Below, piece by piece: positions 23,228 through 33,812 of a DNA stretch of 64,000 bases. The position numbers and the translations under genes are program-made. The notes below the pieces were generated by a model, which saw only the letters and a program-made list of their open reading frames with translations, did not search any database and had not been told where the DNA came from. The stretch is from assembly GCA_963556195.1 (NCBI GenBank), contig OY744519.1, positions 111,065,645 to 111,129,644 on the forward strand. The letters are read 5' to 3'. Source of the DNA: Sepiola atlantica. Its lineage: Eukaryota > Mollusca > Cephalopoda > Sepiida > Sepiolidae. How positions within the stretch are numbered: position 1 is the first letter of the stretch; the number at the start of each line of letters is the position of its first letter.

Positions 23228-23525
23228 ACATTTATATACCGGTTCTCATTAGATCACAGAAGTAAAGCGACCTTGAACCTGGTCAGTACCAGATGGGTGA
23301 CTATTTGGGAATACCAGGCACTGTATGTGGGAGAACGGCGAAACCTTTCTCCAAAAAATAAAAGAACACAGCCCTGAAGATGTCTTTAGTAAGTATTTAA
23401 GCATAACCTGCTAAAATCCACACATGTGTTCATATAACACCGCAGAACAACCGCCCCCCCCCCTAAACTGAAGTTTGGTTCTCAATCATCTGGCGAAGCT
23501 TTCTGAAGAGAGTATGCTTTATTTA
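23228..23525 (+). mobile_element. 5S-rRNA-derived SINE, copy 3
   Basis: The head reads CCGGTTCTCATTAGATCACA, GAAGTAAAGC, CCTGGTCAGTACCAGATGGG, TGACTATTTGGGAATACCAG, GCACTGTATG, following 5S rRNA. The body (GAAGATGTCTTTAGTAAGTA, CACACATGTGTTCATATAAC) and the end (GGCGAAGCTTTCTGAAGAGA) are shared with the copies at 4665 and 58196. It lies in the spacer of the 22925/23850 inverted repeat. Confidence 0.85.
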
Positions 23526-23679
23526 TTTATTACTTTAATTATCTATTATTATTATTATTGTATTAGAAAGATGTAAGTAAGATTTGTTTTATGTATCTCT
23601 TAAATTAAAGAGGAAATGTATATATTGACCAAAGATTTATGTGTCAGCAGTGAAAATAATTCATATAAAAAAAAGACTT

Positions 23680-23850
23680 TTTTTACCATTTCACACTGAC
23701 CTCCTTTAGTAATAACAGATATACCCTTACAAAATAAAACTATAGTCTATGCATAAACTTTCTCCCTTGTGTAAGAGATTTCATTATGTATGTATTTCTA
23801 TGTTGTTTTATCATTTATAGATTTTAATTCAATATCAACAAATGGCAATC
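23680..23850 (-). repeat. Right arm of the long inverted repeat
   Basis: Reverse-complement partner of 22925-23095. Together the arms bound a 926-bp unit that may be a foldback transposon or two opposed insertions. No target-site duplication was established. Confidence 0.8.
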
Positions 23851-24697
23851 ATGGCTTGGAAAAGTGAGTAGAAGGCAAGTAGTCTATGTAAAGGACAGGT
23901 AAGGAAAGATTAGAAAGAGAGCTTTTTCTTAATAGTAAACTAGCTTTTCCTACCCGGTACTGTCAGGGAGTCTGAACTTTTAGTTTTAATTCGTAATTTT
24001 TTTCTTTAAACTATTGCTTTTTGTGGTTTTATCAAAGTATTATTTTGTTATTTGTAAATAGGACTTTACAGTGAAATTTAATTACGATGGTGTTGTTTGA
24101 TCATTAAATTATTAAGTGAAGCAAAATGTTATCTAACTCTAAGTCATTTTATCATGGATTTATTTTTTAATCTTTATTTATAAAATTAGTGGACGTAATA
24201 AGCTTCAAAAACTTTTAATCTTTTAAAAGATGATAAATTGATAAGAATTTTAAATGCTTCCAAGGGAAGCTACCCTGTGTTAGACGGATTGCTATTTGAA
24301 CTTCTAAAATTCCACAAGGTAACTTCGTATATACAGAAAATCATATATTTATGTTTAGAAAATTATAATAAAAAAACAGTGGATATTTGTTTCTTCAATA
24401 GAGATGCGCAGCAAATTTAGGTTTTCCTTTTATTAAGGAGCTGAAAGTCCCTATAATATTTGATTTTTGGCTTTAAACTTTAATCCAAATTTTAAGTTAT
24501 ATAAAGTAATACATTTTTTAAATAATAATATGTATGTGCTTGGTAAAATTCTCAACTATTGAACTTACCATTATGAATTATAGAATATGTATTCTAGGCA
24601 AAAGGGTGAGTAACGTGAGTACATTATTATTTTTTATATAAACTTTACTAATTAAGGGGGTGCTTCCGAAACCGTACCATACCCTCCAAAGAAAAAC

Positions 24698-24770
<73 letters not shown>

Positions 24771-24955
24771 TGAACTAAAAACTTATATCAATAAATATTG
24801 AGTGTTTTTCTTCTAAGGATAAGAGGATAAAATGAAAGATTTATTACAAAGTCCAAATATAATACTTGAATAAACACATAATATTTATCAAGTATTTACC
24901 ATTCTTTAAATGTAAAAAAAAAAATAAAAACTCACAAATAAAAAAGAACACTTAC
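23851..24955. other. No gene; (AT)n at 24703-24772
   Basis: AT-rich sequence. The open frame at 24238-24420 has no recognisable domain. The (AT)n tract of about 70 bp is interrupted once by TGTATA. Confidence 0.5.
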
Positions 24956-25006
24956 CTTTTTACGTGATCCTGGAGCCGTAAGTCGTTGGGTAGAAATCCC
25001 AGGGAT
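24956..25006 (-). CDS. Candidate 51-bp cassette exon of an unidentified host gene
   Basis: On the minus strand a strong 3' splice site (a long T-rich tract ending TTTTTTTCTTTAG) precedes ATCCCTGGG, and the block ends CGTAAAAAG followed by GTAAGTG, a consensus donor. The 51 nt are a multiple of three and GC-richer than the flanks. Frame 1 reads IPGISTQRLTAPGSRKK; frame 2 is also open (SLGFLPNDLRLQDHVK); frame 3 has a stop. I do not recognise the protein. A symmetric small exon suits a cassette exon. If real, the neighbouring tens of kilobases are intron. Coordinates follow the AG and GT boundaries. Chance coincidence of two good splice sites cannot be excluded without a transcript. Confidence 0.5.
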
Positions 25007-25084
25007 CTAAAGAAAAAAACAAAAAAAATGTTTTTATTAATTTACTGTAAAATATTAAGTTAATGTTAAGATATACTTTCTGGT

Positions 25085-25545
25085 TATACACAGGCATGAA
25101 AGAAGTAAATAGACACCGTTATTATCATTATGGATACAGACTGCGGTCAGTGGGTTTTGATGGACCTAAGCAAAATGATATTGATTATTTTCCCTCGCTG
25201 ATGAATTGGAGAATTACTCGGTTTACAGAAAGTGGAATTCCGAGGCTTGCAACGATTTGATGCTGATTAAGTCTACTTTCCTATTAACCTATAATATGGC
25301 TCTTCTGAAACTGAGAATTCTAATGCTTCTTTGGCTGGTATCATGCTTGAATGGCGATATATGATAGATATATTTATATCTGAAACTCAAAAAATATCAA
25401 TTAATATAAAATATTGATGTTTCAAACTTTTACTGCTGTTTTGTATGGCTCCGAGTGTTGGCCGTCGACAAAGGAAGCAGAAACTTTAAACATGAATTAA
25501 TTATTTTTTGTGGGGCGTCTGTTTACTTCTTTCATGTCTGTATAT
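25085..25545 (+). mobile_element. Element with ~28-bp inverted ends carrying an RTE fragment
   Basis: Left end GCATGAAAGAAGTAAATAGAC (25094-25114; the match runs a few bases further upstream) is inverted at 25517-25545 (GTCTGTTTACTTCTTTCATG). Inside, 25418-25490 reads FQTFTAVLYGSECWPSTKEA, the reverse-transcriptase-downstream signature of RTE LINEs (LLYGSECWP). The block at 25103-25260 is open but unrecognised. The structure may be two opposed fragments rather than one element. Confidence 0.5.
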
Positions 25546-25589
25546 ACTTATTATCTACATTATAATTGAGTAGTTTTATCTGTTATCTG

Positions 25590-25690
25590 TTTGTAACTTA
25601 TAGGCTAAAAAGCTACTTGGCAGAATTGAAGCACATTTGGCATGAAGTATCCTTAACATGTTGGGTGTTTCATAGAAGGAAAACTAATAA
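25590..25690 (+). repeat. Single unit related to the 135-bp array
   Basis: CATTTGGCATGAAGTATCCT and the following GTTGGGTGTTTCATAG correspond to the units at 9456, 9591 and 9727. Confidence 0.55.
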
Positions 25691-27359
25691 GCAAGAAGAA
25701 TAGAAAACTGTTTTGTTTTTGTTTTTAGCCTTTTAAGGCTATCTACTTAATAGATTAGTTTTTCCTCCTATTTTCCATAATTTCCAACAATTGTTTAGGG
25801 ATTATAAATAAAAAAGTGTACATCCTCCATCAAAAATGATGAGAAATAATATGCTTCGTCAGTGTTCGCACTAATATATTCATATAAAACTACATTTCAA
25901 TCGTTGAAGTTAAAAAAAAGAAAGAAGAAAGAAAATAAGCGTTTTAAACTGAACAGTTTACAAAAAGAAAAAAAAAGGAACGAAAATCGTATTAATCAGT
26001 AGAGAAAGCAGAAAGAAAAGAAAGAAAAGAAAGAAAACGTCTCATTATGGAAATAGATTTAAAGCGGGGGTTTGTCTGAGTTGCTATTTGCTTTCTCATT
26101 TGACTGCAAAATTAAGATTTCAGCAAAATATTATCATGGCAGACATGTGTATGCATGCGTGCGACAGTACTAGTGGTACAGTAATACTATTAGAATAAAT
26201 GAATAAATATTAAATATTTCTTTTTCAAATAATTCTTCTCGTAATCTAGGGCTTAAATGAAAACATTTGACTACACCCATTGATACATTTTGGATTTTAA
26301 TGCAAGAGGAATATCTCACATTAGCTAAAGTTTGATTGCAATCTTCAATTTCTTATTTATGCGACTTGGGTTACTTAACCCTAAATAACATAAAAAATAA
26401 GTGGGAAAGACTGTGCTCAACTCATGAAGAAATGGAGGTCTGCTTATTGCACATTTGACCAAACAATGAAGAAACCACAAACAAAAACCACTACAGGTTT
26501 TACACTAAATAAACTGCACAATTTACCTGAATAAAAACATTGAAATAAAATAACTTCATATTTGCTTGTGTGTGTGTCTTTTAAATCTGTGGTTTTATCT
26601 CGTAACATTTAACTGTATACATTTTTCAATTTGTCAAGTGTGTCATGATATCTTCGTGTGCTCCTATGTGTGCCATTAGTAAAAAAACGTTGAGAAATAT
26701 TGCTCTAACAAAATCTACACCATGGCTCGAAATTGAAAACTTAATTTCAAAAACTTTATTCTTTTCTATACAAAATAGGACACCATACAGTAACCTTCTA
26801 TGGGATACATGAACGAGTGGATAAACTTATTTATACCAAAAATTATCTGGTGAGTCTGTGTTCAATCTCTGGTTTGGTTATTCAAGATTTCAATACAAAA
26901 TGTCTGTAAACACGGTTAGTTGAACAAGAACCATCTACCTTTACAGATTAAGAAAAGAGCCCAATTCAAAATGCTCTCACCCAATAGAATTGCAAATGGT
27001 AGCAGATGTTATGGTAGCAAATTCGTTTTAAACCAATTCTGAAAGTAAAGAAATCAATGATGGGCAAACCGAAAAGAAATATTTACCATGGAATATTGAA
27101 CTCAGACAGGATAGGGTAAAATAGCAGTAAATAGGAAAATGGTCTAACTTCCCCCTCTTTTTTTCTTTCATCTCTAAATTCATTCAGTAGCAGAAATGAA
27201 AATTTCCTATGACCTTTATATGGTAAGTATATATAGTCAGTCATGTGTATATAGAAAAGGGAATTTAAAAAATCGTTCTGTGAACGGGAACTAAGAAGAG
27301 ATGAAAAAAGTAAATTTGACTAAGAAATAGATTTAATAGAAAAAGTAGATGATACTGAT
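25691..27359. other. No recognisable gene
   Basis: AT-rich sequence with short AAAGAAAAG runs (25915-26040). No coding frame or matched repeat was found. Confidence 0.4.
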
Positions 27360-28550
27360 CGAAGAAGAAGAATAACGACAATAAGGATCTAAAAAGAAAA
27401 ATGAAAGATTAACCTGATCGAAGAAAAAATAAGGATAACACTGATCGTGGAAGAAACGTAAGGATAATATTAATGAAATAAGAAAAATAAAAGATAATAC
27501 GAATCAAAGAAGAAAAATAAGGATAAAAAAGATGAAATAAGAAAAATAAAGGATAATACAGATCAAAGAAGAAAAATAAGGATAAAAAAGATGAAATGAG
27601 AAAAATAAAAGATAATACGAATCAAAGAAGAAAAATAAGGATAAAAATGATGAAATGAGAAAAATAAAGGATAATACGAATCAAAGAAGAAAAATAAGGA
27701 TAAAAAAAAATGAAATAAGAAAAATAAAAGATAATACGAATCAAAGAAGAAAAATAAGGATCAAACAGATGAAATAAGAAAAATAAAGGATAATACGAAT
27801 CAAAGAAGAAAAATAAGGATAAAAAAGATGAAATAAGAAAAATAAGGATAAAAAAGATGAAATAAGAAAAATAAAGGATAATACAGATCAAAGAAGAAAA
27901 ATAAGGATAAAAAAGATGAAATAAGAAAAATAAAGGATAATACGAATCAAAGAAGAAAAATAAGGATAAAAATGATGAAATGAGAAAAATAAAGGATAAT
28001 ACAGATCAAAGAAGAAAAATAATGGATAAAAAAGATGAAATAAGAAAAATAAAAGATAATACAGATCAAAGAAGAAAAATAAAGGATAAAAAAGATGAAA
28101 TAAGAAAAATAAGGATAAAAAAGATGAAATAAGAAAAATAAAAGATAATACAGATCAAAGAAGAAAAATAATGGATAAAAAAGATGAAATAAGAAAAATA
28201 AAGGATAATATGAATCAAAGAAGAAAAATAAAGGATAATATTGATCATAGAAGAAAAAATAAGGAAAATATTGATAAAAAAATACTATTAAAGAATAAAA
28301 CTGAATCATATAAACGAAGAAGAAAATAAAAATTATACTACCCAAAGAAGAAAAACAAAAAGAATAATTATAAAAGAATGATAATAAGGAAAATACTGAT
28401 GAAAGGAGAAAAATAAAGATAAATATTTTCAAAGGAGAAAAATAAGGATAATAGTGATCGAAGAATAATAATAAGGATTATACTGAGCAAAGAATAATAA
28501 TAAGGATTATACTGAGCAAAGAAGAGAAATAAGGATTATACTGATCGAAG
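27360..28550. repeat. Purine-rich minisatellite, ~59-bp unit
   Basis: The core unit (GATGAAATAAGAAAAATAAA, then GGATAATACRRATCAAAGAA, then GAAAAATAAGGATAAAAAA) repeats at about 59-bp steps from 27531, for example at 27531, 27590 and 27649. Some units lose a block (27840, 28110). The flanks, 27360-27530 and 28250-28550, hold more diverged units. Strand composition is strongly skewed to A and G. The phenylalanine-rich minus-strand frames are artefacts. Confidence 0.92.
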
Positions 28551-29264
28551 AACCTAAAGTATACAAATGACATAGAAGCTGAATAAAAAAAAATCTCAGT
28601 AGGAAAGAAATCAAATCCATCAGCTGCCCGACTCTCTCATGATATCAGAATATGTATTATCGTTCTACATGAACATTAATCATAGCAGGGATAAACTGGC
28701 GAATGTTTACATTGTCTTTTTCATAATAACACTATGTTTGGTTGAAGTATAATGCTGGGGTATTCTTATCATTATAACTTCTGATCAGTTAGAGGCCAAA
28801 ATAAGAATGTCTTCTCAATTATCTATTGGTTAGGACCTCATGTTCGTCTATATTCATTAGCTGTCTTGAGAATTCCGTGAGGTCTGTGGCGTCTGCGTGA
28901 TACCTATCAAGTATCACAGTGGATTTGTTCAAATATGCAACTGTGGCGGCTTCAGGAATACTGACTTAGATAATATTTATCTTTTCGACATTACATGGCT
29001 TGATGGACAAAAAGAGTTCTACATATCCTGTAGGAGAGATATTCTGCAGTCATAAAAATCAATAAAGGAAGGAAGCCAATGGTGGCCTATTTAATTGTCG
29101 ACAGTGAAAGATAGGAGCTCATAATGTTCTGGTGCCAATCCTAGATCCAAGTGTTATGGAGAAGCTGTAGATTCCAAGGAATCTTTAAGACGGTGAAAGA
29201 TATAGAAGTAGAACAATGTGAGATCCACACCCCAAGATGGTCAAGGGAACAACAAGAATAGAGT
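28551..29264. other. Probable Penelope-like element 3' flank, no gene
   Basis: No coding frame. It lies immediately 3' (minus strand) of the Penelope-like ORF and may include its 3' region. On the minus strand near 28950 a CCTGAAGCCGCCACAGTTGC block resembles the first half of the hammerhead-like motif, without a closing GAAAC. Confidence 0.35.
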
Positions 29265-29267
29265 GTT

Positions 29268-29562
29268 TAATTGGTGTCCAACTAAGTCATGGCATAACAG
29301 TGGTTTCCAGCATTTTTTAATCAAATATGTAGCCACAATCAGACTTTCTAACATAATATTAATTATTTTTTAATTGGTGTCCAACTAAGTCATGGCATAA
29401 CAGTGGTTTCCAGCATTTTTTAATCAAATATGTAGCCACAATCAGACTTTCTAACATAATATTAATTATTTTTTAATTGGTGTCCAACTAAGTCATGGCA
29501 TAACAGTGGTTTCCAGCATTTTTCAATCAAATATGTAGCCACAATCAGACATTCTAACATGT
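29268..29562 (-). repeat. Triplicated 103-bp end of the Penelope-like ORF
   Basis: Three direct copies start at 29271, 29374 and 29477 (exact 103-bp spacing, measured at TTGGTGTCC). The two left copies look almost identical; the third differs by single bases and ends at CTAACAT. On the minus strand the unit encodes the last residues of the ORF (YLIEKCWKPLLCHDLVGHQL) and its stop, so the duplication is of the extreme 3' coding end. Near-identity implies a recent event. Confidence 0.9.
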
Positions 29563-29935
29563 TGTCTGTGGAGTGGTTTTGGAGATTGAAATGCTCGGCT
29601 ACTGAGTATCGTGTGGAATTGTCCCTAATCGTTTGTTTGTGGTTGTTGATGCATTTGCAAAACTCCAGGCTTGTTTACCCAACATAGTTGTCTTTTGTGC
29701 ATCTTGTGCTGTATATCAGGTAAACCACATTGGGGTTATCGCAGGTGAGAGGGGGGGGGGATTAAGTTTGATGTTGGTGCCTGGAGGTGTGAATGTGTCA
29801 TTGGTGGTGATGCATTGGCATATTTGGCATCTGGGATTGTTGCATTTTTTATTTCCTTGGGGTGCGAGGGTGTGGTGTATTTTGGAGGATGTTAGTAGAG
29901 AATGTAAGTTAGGGGCTGTCGTTTTGCACACATAT
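29475..29935 (-). pseudogene. Penelope-like retroelement, Cys-rich region and GIY-YIG endonuclease
   Basis: The minus strand reads [24 protein letters not shown], then [33 protein letters not shown] and VAEHFNLQNHSTDN. This is the arrangement of Penelope-like elements: a reverse-transcriptase tail, a CxxxxC-C-x-x-C cluster, and a GIY-YIG endonuclease with YLI in place of GIY and Y-V-G. One glutamine codon after YVG is now a stop and there is a frameshift in the poly-G run near 29751. The reverse transcriptase proper is not present; (TATACA)n replaces it from 29935 on. Confidence 0.85.
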
Positions 29936-30158
29936 ATATATATATTAACATACATACACATATATATATATACATACATATACATATGTATACACATACA
30001 CATATACATATATATATATACATATATATTTATATACACATATACATATATATATATACACACATATATACATATATATATATACACACATATATACATA
30101 TATATATACACACATATATACATTTACATATATACATACACACACATATATATCAGTT
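29930..30158. repeat. (TATACA)n/(TA)n tract
   Basis: About 230 bp of alternating purine-pyrimidine sequence with CACATATATA units. The overlapping tyrosine/isoleucine-rich frames on both strands are artefacts. Confidence 0.9.
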
Positions 30159-31421
30159 ACAATTATTTTAATAATTCAACGGTTATTCCCATAATATGTG
30201 GGATAGTATAGAATTTACACTCAACTTTTTACTATAATAAGCTCTATTTTGACCAGGGAAAGAACTATAATAATTATTTTTGTATTTTTAGAAAAATATC
30301 AATATTTAGCCAAGAACTACTTTCAAAATATCGTATTAGTTTTTTTTATTACAATTATGTTGGCTAATCCAGTTATATTTGAAAACAAGATGACAATGCA
30401 GAAAACAATTTATTATACTTAAATCAGATTTTCGCTCAGTTTAAAAACTGGAACCATCCTTCTTCAGAGTCGGTTCTAACAAAGTGTTTGAGGTCATTGG
30501 AACGATGTTATTTTGGAACTAAAAATTGATTTCTTTCTGAAACAAGAAAAATAATATACTATCTGACCCAACTCGAATTTGGCCAAAATTATCTTTTGGC
30601 GTTTTTATATTTAGACCCATATAATAATATTCCTAAATGTATTGTACGTCTTCATAAAATCACGTTTGTACCTGTTCTTTTTGACTAATAATTTTATAAA
30701 TAATAATAGGTGAAGAGGCAGACTTTAAATGCCGTATTTTGTATGTAAATAATTTTTAAAAACATGATTGCAGTCAGTGAGAACCTTCCAGGAATCTATG
30801 ATAAATGTATGTTTCTGGTCATTTAAATTACGCTGTTTTATGTATATGATAACACTTGCATTCAGTTAATTTCTCAATTTTATTTATTTTTACTAAAACA
30901 GGGGTTAAGTAAAAAAAAATATGTTGTTTGTGATTAATGAGGAAACCTATTTCAACCGAAAATAATTAGAAAAAAAGAAAATAGCATTGACGAAACCCAT
31001 TTTAACCGAAAAAAATTTGAAAAAATAAATAAAGAAACTCTATAGTGAATCAAAAAGAGAAAAGTGAAACGAAAACGGATGTAAAACGACTCCCGGCAAC
31101 GCTGGGTAGATGATTAATCTGCTGATTGGAATTTTTTAATCTAAAGTACACTGACTGAAAGTTTCCGCAGGCATGATCAAATATTTCTCAGATGCAATGC
31201 TATTTACATCTAAATTTTAGAATCCGACTGAATTTTCTTTATATATTTCATATAAGATATATGATATATATGTATGTGTGTTTATTATGTATTTGCTTAC
31301 ATATAAATATGTGTGTATATATACGTATATATACGTGTCATTTTTGCAAATGCACAACATTTCTTTTTTTTCTTTTCTTTTCTTTGTTCCTTGTCTTCTT
31401 CCTCTTTATTTTCTCTCGTTT

Positions 31422-31476
<55 letters not shown>

Positions 31477-32448
31477 TATCTCCCTTTCATCTTGACAAAG
31501 CAGAATTTATATCTCAATATTGTTTTATTATTTACAGAAATCCACTAAGAAATTTGCATGCACCCATTTATCAGATATATTGACAGATACCTCTTTATCA
31601 TCGTTTGATAGATCTGCTGATGAAAGACTCGGGTAGTTATCAAGATAGAAACATTGGCTGATATGAATAATTATCTGGTATTTCCACCAGAGACGTTTCA
31701 AGCATTCATCAAGTCTTGAATACTTGCTGGTTAAGTAGGCATATAAGACATCTCACCAAATAACCATTTTTTTTTTTGGCAGTTCCTATCTTTATTAGAT
31801 GAGAGAAACTAAGGAAAGCATGATACGATTCATCTCTACCTGATGCTGAAAAAGTGGAAAATCAGCTGAAAAAATACGACTCCCAACTAGGTTTAAGAAT
31901 AACGACTACGACTCCTTGAAAAATTGACGAAACTTAACCATTACTCCCAGCTCTGACTGAAAGGTTATCTGTTTCTTTTTGTTTATTTTTTCACCTGTCC
32001 GTGTGTTCATTTTTAAGAAGTCATGTGGAAAAGAAAAAGGCTGATTAGCAGATAGTCTTAATGACTCCATTATCAGTTTGTTTATTTCTCTTTGTCTTTT
32101 CTGTAATATTTCTAAAGCTCTATCAACCAGTTTGCCAGGTCTATTGCATTTTCACCTGAATCACATTAATTAGCAGCTTTTTGGGGTGACACAGAGTAAA
32201 GCTTCCTTTATAGTAGAGTTGATGAAATCTTTCCTGTTGACTGCTTACTGTAATATACTGTTGGTATTCATTCATTCATCCGAAGACTGTGAGGGGAACA
32301 TAAACATGTAGAAGCTTGATAGTTAAGACAGAACAGGTGTGACTGTGACGTCAAACGAGAATGAAAAGATACAATCTCCTATTAATCTCCAGGTAGCGAG
32401 ACATTAAGAAAACTGGAGAGTCAAACAGCCAGAAATATGTGAACATAG

Positions 32449-32450
<2 letters not shown>
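30159..32450. other. No gene; (CA)n(TA)n at 31421-31473
   Basis: AT-rich sequence. (ACAC)n then (TA)n at 31421-31473. A diverged GACTCC-rich piece at 31880-31950 is related to the hAT-type MITE. The frames at 31192-31583 only span the microsatellite. Confidence 0.5.

Positions 32451-32453
<3 letters not shown>

Positions 32454-32505
<52 letters not shown>
32454..32505. repeat. (TA)n microsatellite
   Basis: About 26 TA units without obvious interruption, immediately upstream of the dispersed repeat at 32510. Confidence 0.95.
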
Positions 32506-32509
<4 letters not shown>

Positions 32510-32895
32510 GATAAAGATTAATATGTATTTATTTGTATATAAATACATATATTTACTTCCATCTCGTCACACAAAAGTTAGCGAGTAAAACGTATGCCAT
32601 TTTCTATCCCTCGGATGAAACCATTTCAGGAAGTAAGGGGAAGCGAGAAAGCAAATAGCAAGTCAAGCAACCACCTCAGACCTATCCTGATGCCCGAAAT
32701 ATATTTGAAAAAAATCCTCCACTCTATAATAAAAAGTCAATGGTGGATATCTTTTTTCTTTAGGTCATCAGAAATGATAATAATAATTTATATATGAAAA
32801 ATTAAATTACTGCCGTAATTCTAATATTTTATTTGTATATCTAGATAAATAGTGGATGCAAACACTAGCGAAGCATAATCTTTTTGACAGAGTAT
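32510..32895 (+). repeat. Dispersed ~390-bp repeat, copy 1
   Basis: Colinear with 53515-53945: ACCATTTCAGGAAGTAAGGG against ACCATTTCAAGTTGTGAGGG, GCAAATAGCAAGTCAAGCAA against ACAAATAGCAAGTCAGACAA, CTCTATAATAAAAAGTCAA, and GTCATCAGAAATGATAATAA. Both copies have (AT)n within 60 bp. The end AAACACTAGCGAAGCATAAT corresponds, inverted, to the loop of the 53891-53993 palindrome. Class unknown. Confidence 0.75.
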
Positions 32896-32918
32896 GTACA
32901 CAAAAATAAATAAATATT

Positions 32919-32920
32919 TA

Positions 32921-32969
<49 letters not shown>

Positions 32970-33236
32970 TTGGTTTGGCTTCTAAAACTTATAAATTCAA
33001 ATCACACAATGCTTACATCAAGGAACAATTTCTAATTAATTTCACGTGCGCCAGTGAGATCCTCCTGATTAACACAGAAAAAAAATCACCATTGAAAGAT
33101 CATACGGACTTTTCTAGTGACACCATGCCACGAGGAAGGAAAAAGAATAAGAAATGACACAAAATGTTTCTAGTCCTGAAGAAGACGTTATTTCGTCAAA
33201 ACTAAATTGATTTGGAATAAATAAATATATTTATTT

Positions 33237-33297
<61 letters not shown>

Positions 33298-33375
33298 GCG
33301 TTGTTTTTGCTTTTAAAACTTACAAATTCAAATCATACAACGCTTACATAGAGGAAAAATCTCTAAATATATATA
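32919..33375 (+). repeat. (AT)n-linked tandem unit with hammerhead-like hairpin
   Basis: Two direct copies of a block (CTTCTAAAACTTATAAATTC at 32979 and CTTTTAAAACTTACAAATTC at 33310, then ACAATGCTTACAT / ACAACGCTTACAT) lie 331 bp apart, each preceded by (AT)n (32929-32966 and 33241-33294). The hairpin motif at 33176-33203 lies at the end of the first unit. A tandem direct repeat with such a motif resembles the pseudo-LTR layout of Penelope-like elements or retrozymes. Confidence 0.65.
33176..33203 (+). ncRNA. Hammerhead-like hairpin, diverged
   Basis: CTGAAGA (33176-33182), one extra A, stem GACG (33184-33187) with CGTC (33194-33197), then AAAAC where a hammerhead would have GAAAC. Fits CUGANGA plus stem II. 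The A9-to-stem insertion and the missing G12 argue against activity. Confidence 0.35.
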
Positions 33376-33379
33376 CATA

Positions 33380-33707
33380 TATATTCGTCATCCACATTTA
33401 GGTTGGATACTCCAATGAGTAGTATTAATAAAGCCGTCAAAATCATAGCTTTGATGCATGTTCCTTCATAAGTTGAACACTGTTGACGTCGGTTGACTAT
33501 CGCGCCAGCTTAGTACAATAGGTTTAAACTCTCACCGATTCATGTAGTTGTTCATAGTGGCCGCAAGGGTTAAGACGTTGGAATCTGAGTTAAAAACATG
33601 ACTCTTGTTCAGGGGTTTCGAATCCTGTGACTGGTGTGAACAATTATCTCTACACTGACGATTCCGTAAGGATGAAACGTATACGTATGTAGATAAATAA
33701 ATAGTTA

Positions 33708-33715
<8 letters not shown>
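33380..33715 (+). mobile_element. tRNA-SINE composite, copy 2
   Basis: Begins with ACATTTAGGTTGGATACTCC (as in 39910 on), continues through GCTTTGATGCATGTTCCTT, then the tRNA-like head (GGCCGCAAGGGTTAAGACGT at 33560, B box GGTTTCGAATCC at 33614) and the shared body to TATGTAGATAAATAAATAGT. The same order of parts is found twice at 39650-40235. Confidence 0.75.
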
Positions 33716-33753
<38 letters not shown>

Positions 33754-33769
33754 TAACTATTTATTTATC

Positions 33770-33771
<2 letters not shown>
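33694..33771. repeat. AT palindrome at the SINE tail
   Basis: AGATAAATAAATAGTTATAA (33693 on) is mirrored by its reverse complement ending at 33771, with (TA)n between. The SINE tail is thus inverted around an AT tract, followed by a second (AT)n at 33774-33804. Confidence 0.85.

Positions 33772-33812
<41 letters not shown>

Noticed and set aside
27622..28432. Phenylalanine-rich membrane-like proteins
   Set aside because: Minus-strand frames over the 59-bp purine-rich minisatellite; hydrophobicity is a by-product of T-rich codons.
27360..28550. CRISPR-like array
   Set aside because: Units are contiguous and diverged with no constant-repeat/variable-spacer pattern, and the genome is eukaryotic.
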